From assembly GCF_035046485.1 (NCBI RefSeq), contig NC_085138.1, positions 294,234,256 through 294,298,255 on the forward strand: a DNA stretch of 64,000 nt. Direction: 5' to 3'. This DNA is from Aedes albopictus (lineage: Eukaryota; Arthropoda; Insecta; Diptera; Culicidae). Below, one piece after another: positions 26,101 to 34,606 of this stretch. The notes below the pieces were generated by a model that was not told where the DNA came from, ran no database searches, and saw only the letters and a list, made by a program, of their open reading frames with translations. Position 1 is the stretch's first letter. Each line of letters begins with the position of its first letter. A program made the position numbers and the translations under genes.

Positions 26101-29100
26101 ATTCACACAAAATTTGCAAAAAAAATCCACGCTGAACTGTGAACACATACACACTTTTCGACGTTTTGTCCTTTCGACGTTTTGTCCCTTCGACGTTTTG
26201 TCCTTTCGACGTTTTGTCCTTTCGACGTTTTGGCATTCGACGTTCTGGCATTCGACGTTTTGGCATTCGACGTTTTGTCACCCATTCATTGTGACATTAC
26301 CCGTATCCTTAGTGTAGTGCATGTCGCATTACTCAATTGCCATTGAGGGGTAATAAAGTATCGATTTTGATACAGTTTTTGTTTTGTTTTCTTGGAAAAC
26401 AAAACAAGAGTACTGATATTGGCCATGCATTGGAAACCTAGCATCATCCTTGTTTCACTGCTAAATTCTCCCCAGTAGGAAGTTTAGGACCCGGGTTTTA
26501 ACATTAGCAGCAATATCATTCCAACATGTGTTCAGTAATAAGGATTCTAGTATGTTCCTTGCGTACCAGCACTTTCCAGTCTTCGAAGAGTTAGTTGGAT
26601 CCCTAACCCAATTTGATTTCCTTTGCATTGAGTTTAGCCTCAGATGGTGAGGTTTTTAACTATATGCAAAGTTAAGTTGGTAAACTCAGTTTTATTCAAA
26701 AACTGGAAGTCACCAAAACATCAGCAGTAAGGACTAAATACTATAATTCCTTGAATTGACAGAACACATATTCCAAAATTGAAAAATAGGACGACACTAG
26801 ATTTCGGTTTGGTAGATCTATCACCGCAACGCAACCCAAAAAGGTGATCTACCCACGCTACGGGCTCCGTTAAAGATTGAGCATCTTTTAAACCCCCTCA
26901 ACCATTCATCCCTCAGCACGGGTCGCCTGACACCTTGGATTGGGGTTACCTGTTTGGTGGACTTTTACCCCCGGAACAGGTGGTCCGTAGTGCTATTCTA
27001 AGCCGGCAGCTACACGGCCAGGAAATTATAGATAGATAGATGTCTTTATAAAAACCGATAACGGCAGTGTAACATGGTGGTATAAATCTTGCGATTATTA
27101 ATTTAATAATTTCGATTTTAGTACGAAACAGCGAAAAAAGGGATTTAAATTTTCGCTAAGAATCAAACGAGTGTAAAATGGTCCAGTATCAAGATTTACG
27201 AGGAAACATGTATAAGGCGTCTACAAACGAAAATTGAATGTTTAGACAACTATAGTCTTCTTTGAAGATGTTTTAACAAAAAGGCCATTTTTCTTCCCAC
27301 GACTTGGAACGACTTTTCTGAAAAAGTGCTTGAGCAAATGTTATTGCAAAACGGCTTTTTTTTCTGTAAATCAATGAAAAATAGTTGTTAATCAATAGTT
27401 TCTTGGTGTCTGGTACGTTTCGCACAAAAATCAAAATTCAATTTCTATCAGCCTTATGAATCAAAAACTTGACATTTGGGTTCACCCAATAAAGTTACAA
27501 TAGGTTGTGCTACTTTTCCCCGAATGTCGGTTCCTTAAATGTTGTTTCCCCGAACGCAGGTTCTCCGAATGCTGTTTTCCCCGTATGCCTCATATTCCCG
27601 AATCACACCATTCTTTATTTTATAGGCGGTTCTTTCAAATTTTATTGCTCCTCAGACCTCTTCAGACACTAATGAATAGGTATTGTGACCCCTTCTTTCC
27701 ATTGCTGTCCTTCTTTCTAGAACTAAAAACCCAAACGAATTGTCAAATTATGGCCGGTTAACTTTTTGAACAACCTAGTCTCCATAATCACGAACATTTT
27801 GTGGTAAGTGATCGTTTCGATCAAAAACGTACTTTTCGGGGAAAAGGCTCATTCGGTGAACTGACTTTCAGGGAAACGGGTCATTCGGGGATATGGCGTT
27901 CGGAATACGACATTCGGGGAAAAGTAGCACAATCTTTATACTCACATTCTAAAAAAAAACTATTACAAATTTCTTTTGTAAAATGGATAACTCCAAAGTT
28001 CTGTAAAATTCAGTTAAAAACAATTGAACAGAAAACCATTTCCTTTTTCATATAAAATCTATACAAACATCTTCTCTCAAAGTTTTCGAGGGGAATGGTG
28101 TTTTAAGGAATGGGAATAGTTTTCTTGGTAGTGTGGTATAGAAGACCATTTATTTGTCTAAACATTCAATGCATCTTTCCACGTAAACCTGGAACAGCGG
28201 CATGCAGTAAAACGATTTTTAACTGCTTGAAAGTGTGTAAGCATATGGTAACATTACTTGTAATCGCCGGGCTCCGGGTTTCGTCTTTGCAATAATACAT
28301 TTTTCATATGAGAACGAAATATGAGCCTAGGCGAAAATGGGTAGTTTTGCCTTTATACAATTCAAACTTTTTCTCTCTTCCAGTCAGCGCCCCGAATGTT
28401 TTAAGCAATAGCCTAATCGTACTATCTCTTCCCAATGCAGATACGAAAGTACAGCCGTACATAACCCAACCGGTGTACGATCTTCGCCAATCGGGAGACG
28501 TTGTCTTTGGACCGGGAACAAGATCCGCTCTGCTGGGTATCCTGGGTGGAGCCTTGCCACGTTTGACCACCGAGCAGCATGAGTTGGTCACCCGTGCCAA
28601 AAAGTACGCTATGGAGCAAAGCATCAAGATGGTCCTGATGAAGCAAACGCTCGCCCACCAGCAGCAACAGCTGGCCAGTCAGCGCACCCAGGTTCAACGT
28701 CAACAGGCGTTGGCTCTTATGTGCAGGTTAGTATTGAATTATCAATCAATACGCTGTGAACCTGTGTTAATCTGTATTTTATTAAAAAGTATATGAACAA
28801 CTTTAGATTAACGGGGTGCACGGTATTTGAAGTTTTGACGATGATGTAAACATTGTATTAAATCATGGACATAACCGTTGAGTCCTAGCTTAAAATGTTA
28901 GACGAATTCCGTTTATGAATGACTTTTCATTTGCTGATAAGATCTGATGTCGTTCATAAACTTTCAAATGCTGTAGAGTTAGATTTCGATTGTTATTACA
29001 CAATTTTAACCCTTTCCAGAGTGTACGTTGGAAGCATCTCGTTCGAGTTGAAGGAAGATACAATTCGTGCTGCTTTTCTTCCGTTCGGTCCAATAAAGTC

Positions 29101-30590
29101 GATCAACATGTCCTGGGATCCGATTACCCAGAAGCACAAAGGATTCGCTTTTGTAGAATATGAAATTCCGGAAGGGGCTCAGCTTGCATTGGAACAAATG
29201 AATGGGGCAATGTTGGGAGGGCGTAACATTAAAGTCGGTCGCCCAAGCAACATGCCACAGGCTCAGCAAGTGATCGACGAAATCCAAGAGGAAGCGAAGA
29301 ACTACAATCGTATCTACATTGCATCCATTCACCCGGATTTGACGGAAGAGGACATCAAGAGCGTGTTTGAGGCATTCGGACCTATCGTTACGTGTAAGAT
29401 GTCCCAGGGTAGTGCAGCTCATACCCATAAGGGATACGCATTCATCGAATATCAGACCAATCAGTCGGCAATCGAAGCCATTGCCAGCATGAACCTCTTC
29501 GATCTGGGTGGACAACTTTTAAGGTAAGTCTAACCCTTATTTATTGGAGGTCCATTGAAGTCTACAAGTTCTTATCGTTGACATAATAGTTACCACACAT
29601 TTATTAATATATCGATTCTTTTCCTTTTTCAACAGGGTTGGTCGTTCCATTACACCACCAAATGCGTTGATGGGCCCGGCAGCTAACTCGGCAATGCCAA
29701 CAGCGGCGGCAGTCGCTGCAGCTGCTGCCACAGCTAAAATCCAAGCTATGGACGCCGTTGCAACAAACGCCGTGCTAGGCCTATCGGCAGCAACGCCAAC
29801 TCTTAAGGTTGGCCTCGGAACGTTGCCCATCACACAAACCATGACGACGGCTGCCAATGCCAACTTGGTCGCACAGGCTCAGCTCGCGGCCGCCGGACAA
29901 GCGGCTGTTATTACGCAGCCCGGATTGCTCGTACCACCAGTTGCGAATGTTGCCAGTTTGGCACCATCTTTGCTGGTCAATCCGGTTCTGGCTAGTGCGG
30001 CCAAGCCCTTGCAATCAGTATTAAGCGCAGCGAATCCGGCTGCGGTTGCTGCTGCAGCCGCTGCCGCTGCGGCCGCGGCAGCAGCTGCTGCTGCCAATCC
30101 TAATGCAACGGCGGAAGAAGTTTTCAAAAAAGCTCAAGAAAAACAGCAGGAAGAGTTGCAGAAGAAACTTCTTGAAGAAGGAGAACCGCAAACGTTGCAA
30201 CAGCAGGAAACAATGTCCATCAAGGGGCAAAGCGCACGTCACCTGGTTATGCAAAGGCTCATGCGGCCTCGCGAGAGTAAGGTTGTAATCCTGCGCAACA
30301 TGGTTGGGCCAGAGGATGTCGACGAAACGCTACAGGATGAGATTCAGGACGAGTGTGGTAAGTACGGTATTGTGGAGCGGGTCATTATCTACAAGGAGCG
30401 CCAGTCCGAAGGCGATTACGCCGAGGACGACAATACGGATGTGATCGTTAAGATCTTTGTTGAGTTCTCTCAGGCCACCGAGGCAGATAAAGCCCGTGAA
30501 GCACTCCATGGTCGCTATTTCGGTGGCCGTCTGGTCAAGGCCGAATCGTACGACCAAGCGCTCTTTGATCATGGTGATCTGTCTGGTTAG
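5146..30590 (+). CDS. hfp: PUF60 / half pint poly(U)-binding splicing factor (five coding exons)
   Basis: PUF60 (Drosophila half pint, Hfp/pUf68) binds polypyrimidine tracts near 3' splice sites and helps U2AF and SF3b recruit U2 snRNP; the fly protein also represses myc transcription. Coding exons: 5146-5166, 5448-5706, 28441-28726, 29020-29523 and 29636-30590. All borders are GT-AG and phases 0, 1, 2, 2 agree, giving 674 residues. Order: RD/RS-like N terminus; [10 protein letters not shown] and the [20 protein letters not shown] block; RRM1 (RNP2 VYVGSI, RNP1 KGFAFVEY); RRM2 ([14 protein letters not shown]); alanine-rich linker; and a C-terminal U2AF-homology domain ending near the RYFGGR loop. 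The initiator ATG is the first one in the leader and is followed at once by a GTAAGT donor. A second in-frame 3' splice site exists for exon 3. The length is a little more than the fly protein, mostly from the N terminus and linker. Confidence 0.93.
5448..5706 (+). CDS. hfp: PUF60 exon 2: RD/RS-like N-terminal domain
   Basis: Bounded by TTTTTTCATAG and CGTG|GTGAGTAG. It encodes a Gly/Ser/Asn stretch, a serine-rich patch ([14 protein letters not shown]) and then an Arg-Asp dipeptide tract ([20 protein letters not shown]). Such RD/RE tracts act like SR domains in spliceosomal proteins and usually localise them to nuclear speckles. Ends in phase 1. Confidence 0.88.
6943..7224 (-). mobile_element. 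Feilai-like SINE with target duplication
   Basis: Read on the minus strand: a tRNA-like head with B box GGGTTCGATTCCCGG, the body with AATAACTGTGGAAGTGCTCA and CCCAATGAGGACG, and an AAG-repeat tail (TTC repeats on the plus strand). CCTACCG is duplicated at 6936-6942 and 7225-7231. It inserted exactly at the left end of the TA-flanked CCGTG element that starts at 7229. Confidence 0.85.
7229..8611. mobile_element. TA-flanked TIR element, CCGTG family (long copy)
   Basis: Left end TA|CCGTGGGGTGCCCTAATTTCG; the right end complement is CCGTGAGGTGCCATATTTCG|TA. About 1.38 kb with no transposase visible. Shorter relatives with the same termini and TA flanks are at 35531-35972 and 61665-61729. The right 745 bp is duplicated in tandem. 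Confidence 0.65.
7869..9358. repeat. Tandem duplication, two 745-bp units
   Basis: Unit 1 (7869-8613) and unit 2 (8614-9358) start CCCCAACATT and end CACCTCACGGTA. They differ by scattered substitutions and a few single-base indels. The unit is the right part of the CCGTG element. The terminal part of a third copy lies beyond the next transposon at 11064-11151. Confidence 0.85.
9396..11050. mobile_element. Foldback-like element with AAAGGCGGAATCAC arrays
   Basis: The left edge is an array of about nine units of the type AAAGGCGGAATCACG (9396-9520). The right edge (about 10934-11050) is the same unit in inverse orientation (TTCCGCCTTTCGTGATTCCG). The interior has no transposase. It contains a perfect 116-bp palindrome directly after the left array and the motif GAAAGAACAGCCTATG (10205), also found in the element at 39075-41912. 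Confidence 0.65.
9510..9625. repeat. Perfect 116-bp palindrome without spacer
   Basis: Bases 9510-9567 are exactly complementary to 9568-9625, with the centre AACGGCC/GGCCGTT. Arms are 58 bp and no loop is present. I checked the pairing base by base. The outer arm bases (ATCACATAAGGC) look like one more unit of the adjacent array. Confidence 0.92.
12243..12357. mobile_element. Possible small piggyBac-like MITE (degenerate)
   Basis: The left side is TTAA followed by CCCTCGAGCGATCGCG. The right side reads CGCGCGAGTTACGGAAGGG then TAAA. The ends are only roughly complementary and the right TTAA is not intact, so this is a weak call. Confidence 0.3.
13538..15030. mobile_element. TIR element with nested TA-flanked element
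   Basis: The left end starts TTAGCCGTTGTGTGGCCAGC, then GGTACCCGGATACCCACGAA. The right-end complement reads TTAACTCTTATGTAGCCGGC, then a GGTACCCAC stretch and GGTATCCAGGTACCCACG. The arms share about 60 bases interrupted by a small right-end insertion. No transposase. The inner 835 bp (14057-14891) is a separate element. Confidence 0.55.
14057..14891. mobile_element. TA-flanked MITE, GGGGxATTAGGGGCATAATGG ends
   Basis: TA at 14055-14056 and 14892-14893. The left end GGGGGATTAGGGGCATAATG and the right-end complement GGGGTATTAGGGGCATAATG differ by one base. A subterminal repeat CGGGGCATAATGGACACC lies at about 14283. Non-coding. Confidence 0.75.
15880..17260. other. Non-repetitive intron stretch with CT-rich tract
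   Basis: The stretch lacks recognisable transposons. It contains a long pyrimidine-rich run on the plus strand (about 16440-16870, with TTTTTCTCTCTCTCTCTTTG near 16480). A reading frame of 200 codons on the minus strand is produced by this CT/GA bias and is not called as a gene. Short ATG repeats occur at 17020-17040. Confidence 0.5.
17378..17559 (+). mobile_element. tRNA-derived SINE, second family, with target duplication
   Basis: The head has TGGTGTGATGGTTAGAACAT and B box GAATCGAATCCCAC. The body has TTCTTCCTTCGGAAGGGAAG and GGGTCCCGAGA, and the tail is A-rich. AAGTTGATATTT is duplicated at 17366-17377 and 17560-17571. The same family occurs at 49024-49192 (+) and 37060-37318 (-). Confidence 0.85.
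17748..18862. mobile_element. Long inverted-repeat element, GGGGCAAGATGGGTCA family
   Basis: Left end ACGGGGCAAGATGGGTCACT; the right-end complement is GTGGGGCAAGATGAGTCAGT. The arms are long: the segment with GCACGATCGGTTGCGTCTAC (17868) is answered by GTAGACATAACCGATCGTGC (18357). The right arm is interrupted by a MITE at 18493-18785. A relative with the same ends and inner sequence is at 63350-63935. Confidence 0.7.
18493..18785. mobile_element. TA-flanked MITE, CACACTAAGATCAG ends
   Basis: TA at 18491-18492 and 18786-18787. The left end CACACTAAGATTCAG and the right-end complement CACACTAAGATCAGCTCGGT match, and both arms continue with AAAAAGATGG/CCATCTTTTT and CAACAGCAGATTT/AAATCTGCTGTTG. 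293 bp, nested in the larger foldback element. Confidence 0.8.
19304..19660. repeat. Long inverted repeat, about 165-bp arms
   Basis: The left arm from TAAGGCGAAACTAGAAGCAT through GGAAAATGTTTTTCG is mirrored by the right arm from GGAAAACATTTTCCACC to ATGCTTCCAGTTTCGCCTTA. The centre is near 19480. Mismatches are few. It is a foldback MITE that would form a strong stem in the PUF60 pre-mRNA. Confidence 0.8.
19878..20798. mobile_element. TA-flanked foldback element, about 450-bp arms
   Basis: TA at 19876-19877 and 20799-20800. The left end CAGGGGATAGACAAAATGAT and the right-end complement CAGGGGATAGACAAAATGAT are identical over 20 bases. The arms stay complementary almost to the centre (TCAATGAACCGAATGCAATG answered by CATTGCATTCGGTTCATTGA). 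Non-coding. A second copy lacking its left arm is at 23036-23715. Confidence 0.85.
22620..23035. repeat. Inverted repeat, about 205-bp arms
   Basis: CTCCGGAGCAGTGCTGAGAA at 22620 is answered by CAGTACTGCTCCGGAG at 23020-23035. The arms pair inward through TATGGTATATGAAAAACTTG and GTCACGGACTACCTT, with the centre near 22827. It directly abuts the partial foldback copy on its right. Confidence 0.75.
23036..23715. mobile_element. Truncated copy of the CAGGGGATAGAC foldback element
   Basis: Bases from TCAATGAACCGATTGCAATG to GTCCCGATCATTTTGTCTAT follow the interior and right arm of 19878-20798. The left arm is missing and the copy is more diverged. TA follows at 23716. Confidence 0.7.
24041..24312. 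mobile_element. MITE-like, GTGGGGCAAAAGTTCG ends
   Basis: GTGGGGCAAAAGTTCGCG at the left and the complement of the right end (ACTGGGGCAAAAGCTCGAAT) form short inverted ends. Further TTTTGCCC motifs lie just outside (24435). TA precedes at 24039. Weakly bounded. Confidence 0.4.
24705..26293. mobile_element. Foldback-like element with AAAACGTCGAATGCC arrays
   Basis: The left edge has tandem units AAAACGTCGAATGCC / AAAACGTCGAAAGGG (24718-24810). The right edge has the inverse units GGCATTCGACGTTTT and CCTTTCGACGTTTTG (about 26155-26280). Outside the arrays TTGTGAC and GTCACAA-type ends face each other. The roughly 1.35 kb interior has no recognisable protein; two 90-codon frames there match nothing I know. 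Confidence 0.6.
26780..27045 (+). mobile_element. Possible 3' end of a non-LTR retrotransposon
   Basis: A GC-richer island in AT-rich intron, with CCGGAACAGGTGGTCCGTAG and GCCGGCAGCTACACGGCCAG, ending in a short ATAG repeat tail. Tandem tetranucleotide tails are usual for LOA/jockey-type elements of mosquitoes. No coding sequence is left. Confidence 0.35.
27505..27932. mobile_element. Foldback-like element with TTCCCCGAATG arrays
   Basis: Perfect 25-bp inverted ends beginning TTGTGCTACTTTTCCCCGAA. The left array reads TTCCCCGAATG / TTCTCCGAATG-type units (27515-27600); the inverse units CATTCGGGG lie at about 27836-27925. It is the smallest of four elements with this layout. Interior TATAGGCGGTTCTTTC resembles the motif shared by two of the others. 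Confidence 0.7.
28441..28726 (+). CDS. hfp: PUF60 exon 3: conserved block before RRM1
   Basis: Encodes [20 protein letters not shown], the [11 protein letters not shown] motif, [20 protein letters not shown] and a glutamine-rich [15 protein letters not shown] end. This block is almost invariant in insect PUF60. The acceptor is CCCAATGCAG at 28440. An alternative acceptor CTTCCAG at 28383 would add 19 in-frame residues. The donor is TGCAG|GTTAGT. Confidence 0.9.
29020..29523 (+). CDS. hfp: PUF60 exon 4: RRM1 and RRM2
   Basis: The exon starts within an Arg codon just before RNP2 of RRM1 (VYVGSI). RRM1 RNP1 is [11 protein letters not shown]2 RNP2 is IYIASI and RNP1 KGYAFIEY. All aromatic RNA-contact positions of the RNP motifs are present. 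The donor is TTTTAAG|GTAAGT. Confidence 0.93.
29636..30590 (+). CDS. hfp: PUF60 exon 5: Ala-rich linker and U2AF-homology domain
   Basis: Starts [20 protein letters not shown], continues with an alanine/valine-rich linker containing a 17-alanine run (30051-30101, after VAAA), then a charged [20 protein letters not shown] helix and [12 protein letters not shown]. The UHM runs from [20 protein letters not shown] to the GRYFGGR loop and ends FDHGDLSG with TAG at 30588-30590. UHMs bind tryptophan-containing ULM ligands such as SF3B1. Confidence 0.93.
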
Positions 30591-31020
30591 AGAAACGCCC
30601 AATGCAAATTGACAAAGAGCGTGACCACACTCTGATCCAAAACTGAATCCCCGAATGTGAAGCGTCTCGTATGAAATGTTTCGAGCAAACTTAGCTATCG
30701 CCCTAAAGCGCCAGTCAGGATTAAGAATAAAGTGTATGATCTATTTTACGTTTCATCTATTTACCTACGTGTTGCGAGAGCATGAAAAGAGCAAGACACG
30801 AATACAACCCTGCGAAATTTACACCTAAGGACAACAAAAGGATCAACATTGAAACGATTATGATTTTCAAACAAGAAAGCAATTTATTATCCCTACTAAT
30901 ATAATTGTATATACACAATTACGCTTCTCTTCAGTAACAAATAAATTACGCTATAATTTTAAAACTGACATCACCAGGAGTTCCGTTTCATCCGAAATCC
31001 ATCTAAGTTTTATTATTATT
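30591..31020. terminator. Shared 3' UTR interval of PUF60 (+) and NDUFAF2 (-)
   Basis: 430 bp between two convergent stop codons. AATAAA on the plus strand at about 30726 (AGAATAAAGTG) and 30949 (AACAAATAAATTAC) can serve PUF60. TTTATT (AATAAA on the minus strand) near 31008 lies only about a dozen bases past the NDUFAF2 stop. The two mRNAs may overlap at their 3' ends. Confidence 0.5.
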
Positions 31021-34000
31021 CTACTTTTCATGCTTCTTCTTCCCCGGCATGATTTCGTACTCGTCGTACTGTGGAAACGATCCCATTCCGGTGGGATTCT
31101 TCGGTAGTTCTGCCACGTCTTTCGGTTTGCTGTATTTGGCTTCCAATTCGGCTGCGTTCCGTTCCTTCATCTTCATGATGGCGAGGTTACGCAGAAGTTC
31201 CTGCTCGGTTGGCGGTTCCTTTCTGGAATGAGTACCAAAATATTGACATTAGTGAGAGTACCAATTACAGGTTGTTGGCTGTTGGAAAGTCAGAGAAATT
31301 ATACACGATGCGAATTTCTCCGTTTCTACAATGAGTTGGTACAAAAAGCGTGATTATTATGATTGCTTAATTTGATGCTGTTTACGGCAACAAAGTGTTG
31401 CTCAAAAAGCATCAAATTAGGCAAGGAATCATAATACCCACGCTTTAACGCAATGGTTTACGCTGTTCAGTGAATCCCCTTTTAACATGTTTCGGTAGGT
31501 AACTATATTGAAATTGAAACCATGATTTGTCATTATAAGCAAATCAGTATTAGGGTTAAATTTCGTAGTACCTACACATTTTCATTCGTGTTAAATAAAT
31601 TCGATCTTATTTTTGTACTCAATATTATGCCTCTCGAGAAAAATCAGAATTTTTCGATTATCTGCATTCGGCTTCTGATATAAGCGCAACTAACCATAAC
31701 AGCGTCACCAGATTCCAATAGAATTCCATCCCATTATATGGGACTTGGCAACAAGCACACTTATCTCACTGAGCCACTCTTGCCGTTCATCACAAATACA
31801 ATCAAAAACATCTGTCATTTTGCGAAACCCACATGCTTTTGTTTTGGGCGGGAACACATTTCTTATTGTTTTGCTTTGCGAGTGTCACTGCGAAGGTATG
31901 CCTCGCGAGCGTACGACCGCCGCCGGACTCTAATAAAAGATAAGTGCGACAATACAATTATTGTAAAAATAGAAAAGATGTATAGGGCACTGCATGGAAC
32001 TCCCTCCTTCTCTTTCACTCTTACAGAAATTTTGTAAACAACAAGGCCAAGAAACGTCAAAATCCCATACAAAATCAAAACAATGCAGTGCCCTATTCAA
32101 CAACACCGCTCAACGACGCCAACATAATGGTTGGTTCGACGAGGAGTGTCAACTCCTGGAGTGTCAAAGTGGAGCCTCGTAGCCGTGCGGTTAGGGTCAC
32201 CAAGCTTCTAATCGCACCATGCTATGGGGTGAGGGTTCGATTCCCGCTCCGGACGATGAAACTTTTCGTGAGAATAGTTTCTTCTCCGTATCCACTGGTG
32301 CATGCTCCGTGTGTCCCTTGTCTAGTGTTAAGTTTAATTCAGTCTGTACAGCCTCTGGCTGAAGACGGTGTCCGCGTCTTTTTTAACTCTCATGTGGAAA
32401 CAAGTGACGAAGGAAAATAATGTCGCCAGAAGTCGAATGACGAAGAAAGTGTGATTATTGAAGCTCAGGAAAGTATGGACAGGAACGATATGCGGAGATT
32501 TTATGCAACTGTCAATGGTGCGCGGCACAAGACTGCGTCAGTGCCCACCATGTGTAATGACTGAGACGAACAGTTGCTGACAGACAAAACAATTATGGCA
32601 GAGCCGATAACGACACCAGCAGAGAAATTCAGAGGCGCATTGTGGCAGCTTATCGTGCTTACTTTGGACTCCGCAGAACTCTACGATCGAATAAAGTTCG
32701 CCGTAACACGAAATTAACTATCTACAAAACGCTGATTAGATCGGTCGTCCTCGATGGGCACGAAACATGGACCCTACGCGCAGAGGACCAACACGCCCTT
32801 GGAGCTTTCGAACGGAAGGTGTTGCGTACCATCTACGGCGGAGTGCAGATGGAAGACGGGACTTGGAGAAGGCGAATGAACCAGGAGCTGCACCAGCTAC
32901 TGCTGAAAGATCCAACCATCGTTCATACCGTGAACATCGGGAGGCTACGGTGGGCGGGTCACGTCATCAGGATGTCGGATAGCATCCCGACTAAACTTGT
33001 TCTTGAGAGTCATCCGACCGGTACAAGAAGACGTGGTGCGCAGCGAGCTAGGTGGGTCAACCAAGTGGAGGACGATCTGCGGACCCTACGCAGAGTGCGG
33101 AACTGGAGACAAACAGCCATGACGCGAGTGGAATGGAGACGGCTACCATGTACAGCAGAGGCCACCCCGGCCTTAGCCTGATCGGTAAGGTAAGTATCAT
33201 CACACGGTCGCACATGTTTCTGGACATAGATCATAGGGCAGCGAAGGAAGCTTATGCTCCTCTGAAGAGAGACAGCGAGGACGATTAACTCTACCAAGAC
33301 GAAGTACATGATAGCGAGTAGAGACAGAGATAGGCCTAGTGGTGTTTGTGCTGAGGTAGTGATGGATGGGGATGTGTTTGAAGTTGTTGAAGAACATTTG
33401 TGACATGTGACAATGACGTTTCCCGTGAAGTAAAAAGGCGTATTGCAGATGTAAATTGGGTCTACGGATTCGTAGCTTCGGTCCCGTAACTTGTAAACGC
33501 AAACGAGATTCGCTCTAATACGCTGATTCTTCCGGCTCTTCTCTACGATCACGAGGCGTGGACGTCGAAGGAGGTAGACCGAAAAGCTTTCGGAGTTTTT
33601 GAGCGCAAATTGGTGCGGGCAATTCTCGGTGGGAAACAAGAAAATGGATTGTGGCGCAGACGCATGAATCACGTGTTATAACAAGTGTACCTACAAAGAT
33701 ACGTGAATATTGTGAAACATATAAAATACGACAGACTTCAGTGGGCTGGACATGCAGATTGCAGTGTGAATGTCGACAGAAAGTATAGCGAAAACAATAT
33801 TCAGCAGGAAACCAGGTAGCATTCGTGGGCGGCCGCGAACACGCTGGCTGCACGCGGTTCAAGAAGATCTGCGATCCTTACACGTTCGGGCAAACCGGAG
33901 GAAACTGCGCTGCGATCAATCAAAACCGGTCGGTCAAAACCCATTGCAAAAGCTTACCTTCTTCCGCGCAGCCAAGCTTCCCATTCCGCTGTAACTTCCT

Positions 34001-34202
34001 GATTGTAGGCCTCCTTTTCGGTTGGTTCGAACCATCGTTGGGGCCGCCGCTGCCCTAGTGACGGATTTGCCGGTATCTCGTAGTATTTATTTCCAAGGTA
34101 ATCTTCTCCCATTAAGTTGCCCTTCAGTTGACGGGGTTTGAACGAATTGATGAAATTGTTGAACAATATCTTCATAAGGCTTCGCGTCGGAGGATTGGCC
34201 AT
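31021..34202 (-). CDS. NDUFAF2: NDUFAF2 (mimitin / B17.2L), complex I assembly factor
   Basis: NDUFAF2 is a mitochondrial paralogue of complex I subunit NDUFA12 that helps complete the N-module and is replaced by NDUFA12 in mature complex I. Two exons on the minus strand, 33958-34202 and 31021-31222, joined in phase 2 (AG|A), give 148 residues. The start is the ATG at 34202 (MANPPTRS). Exon 1 carries the family signature GNKYYEIPANPSLGQRRPQR and WFEPTEKEAYNQE, ending EWEAWLRGRR. Exon 2 begins KEPPTEQELLRN, exactly where the vertebrate protein has the 'RRxPPTxEE' boundary, and ends with a basic KKKHEK tail. The length fits the family (about 150-170). The 2.7 kb intron holds plus-strand retrotransposon debris. 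Confidence 0.88.
32090..33181 (+). pseudogene. Non-LTR retrotransposon fragment, RTE-like RT C-terminal region
   Basis: Upstream piece (32100-32170) encodes a linker typical of these elements (NGWFDEECQ). After a SINE, 32400-32640 in shifting frames encodes RRFYATVNGARHKTASVP. An open frame at 32642-33181 encodes the RT-downstream region: YKTLIRSVVLDGHETWTLRA, FERKVLRTIYGGV, WRRRMNQELHQLL and RLRWAGHVIRM. The catalytic RT core (YxDD) is missing, so this is an internally deleted, dead copy. Clade is judged from these motifs only. Confidence 0.8.
32168..32395 (+). mobile_element. tRNA-derived SINE, third family
   Basis: The head reads GCCGTGCGGTTAGGGTC with B box GGGTTCGATTCCCG. The 3' part has CAGCCTCTGGCTGAAGACGG and a T-rich tail. 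The same family with clean target duplications is at 62365-62584. It interrupts the retrotransposon reading frame after ...GGAGTGTCAA. Confidence 0.75.
33290..33900 (+). pseudogene. Second, decayed non-LTR retrotransposon fragment
   Basis: Translatable pieces LPALLYDHEAWTSKEVDRKA, FGVFERKLVRAILGGK and GLWRRRMNHVL follow the same C-terminal RT pattern as the fragment before it but differ clearly in sequence. So it is another family or an older copy. In-frame stops follow YDR...LQWAGHA. No intact domain. Confidence 0.7.
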
Positions 34203-34507
34203 GTTCAAACGCTGCACCAAAAGTGCGTACTATTCCAAATTAGTTTCTTTTGTAATTATTTTAATATAAATAGTTATGTAAATCACAGTGCTCAACGATT
34301 GAGTTGACTATTTTGTAAATAAACAAACTGAATGCGTTCCAAGTAACGAGCCTGGATGAAATACTCGAGACACTTTAGTTCCAAGCTGATGACAGCGATG
34401 TCAGCACGTCTTCTCCGAAACGCGAAGGCGAAACGTCTTTTCAAAGGGTACACGACGGCGAAGTCGAATCAGTCATTGTTCGCTCAAATTGGCTTCTTTA
34501 GCGGTGT

Positions 34508-34606
34508 TGAGATAATTCAGTAACAAATTTTGAAAACGACGTATAATCAATGCTACACCATTGAGTATACATCGTTTTCAAAATTTGTTACTGAATTAAT
34601 TCCTTA
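34508..34606. repeat. Hairpin MITE-like inverted repeat
   Basis: AATTCAGTAACAAATTTTGA at the left is complementary to TCAAAATTTGTTACTGAATT at the right, and the arms pair inward through AAACGA(C/T)GTAT. Arms about 35 bp. Confidence 0.7.

Larger units (their letters stand above)
5707..28440 (+). other. PUF60 intron 2 (22.7 kb), transposon-rich
   Basis: Between exons 2 and 3. It contains one Feilai SINE, a second SINE family, several TA-flanked MITEs, three short-array foldback elements, three long inverted repeats and a CT-rich tract near 16440-16870. A candidate stop-containing cassette exon sits at 6110-6248. Stretches 5930-6530, 11150-13530, 15030-17370 and 20800-22600 show no feature I can name. 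Confidence 0.8.
31223..33957 (-). other. NDUFAF2 intron with retrotransposon debris
   Basis: The donor GTAAGCT (minus strand from 33957) and the acceptor ATTCCAG (31224-31223) bound the intron. The intron contains an RTE-like fragment with a SINE inserted in it (about 32090-33181) and a second, more decayed fragment (33290-33900). All of them are in the opposite orientation to the gene. Confidence 0.75.

Noticed and set aside
29006..29515. 169-codon minus-strand frame opposite the PUF60 RRM exon
   Set aside because: An antisense shadow of a conserved coding exon.
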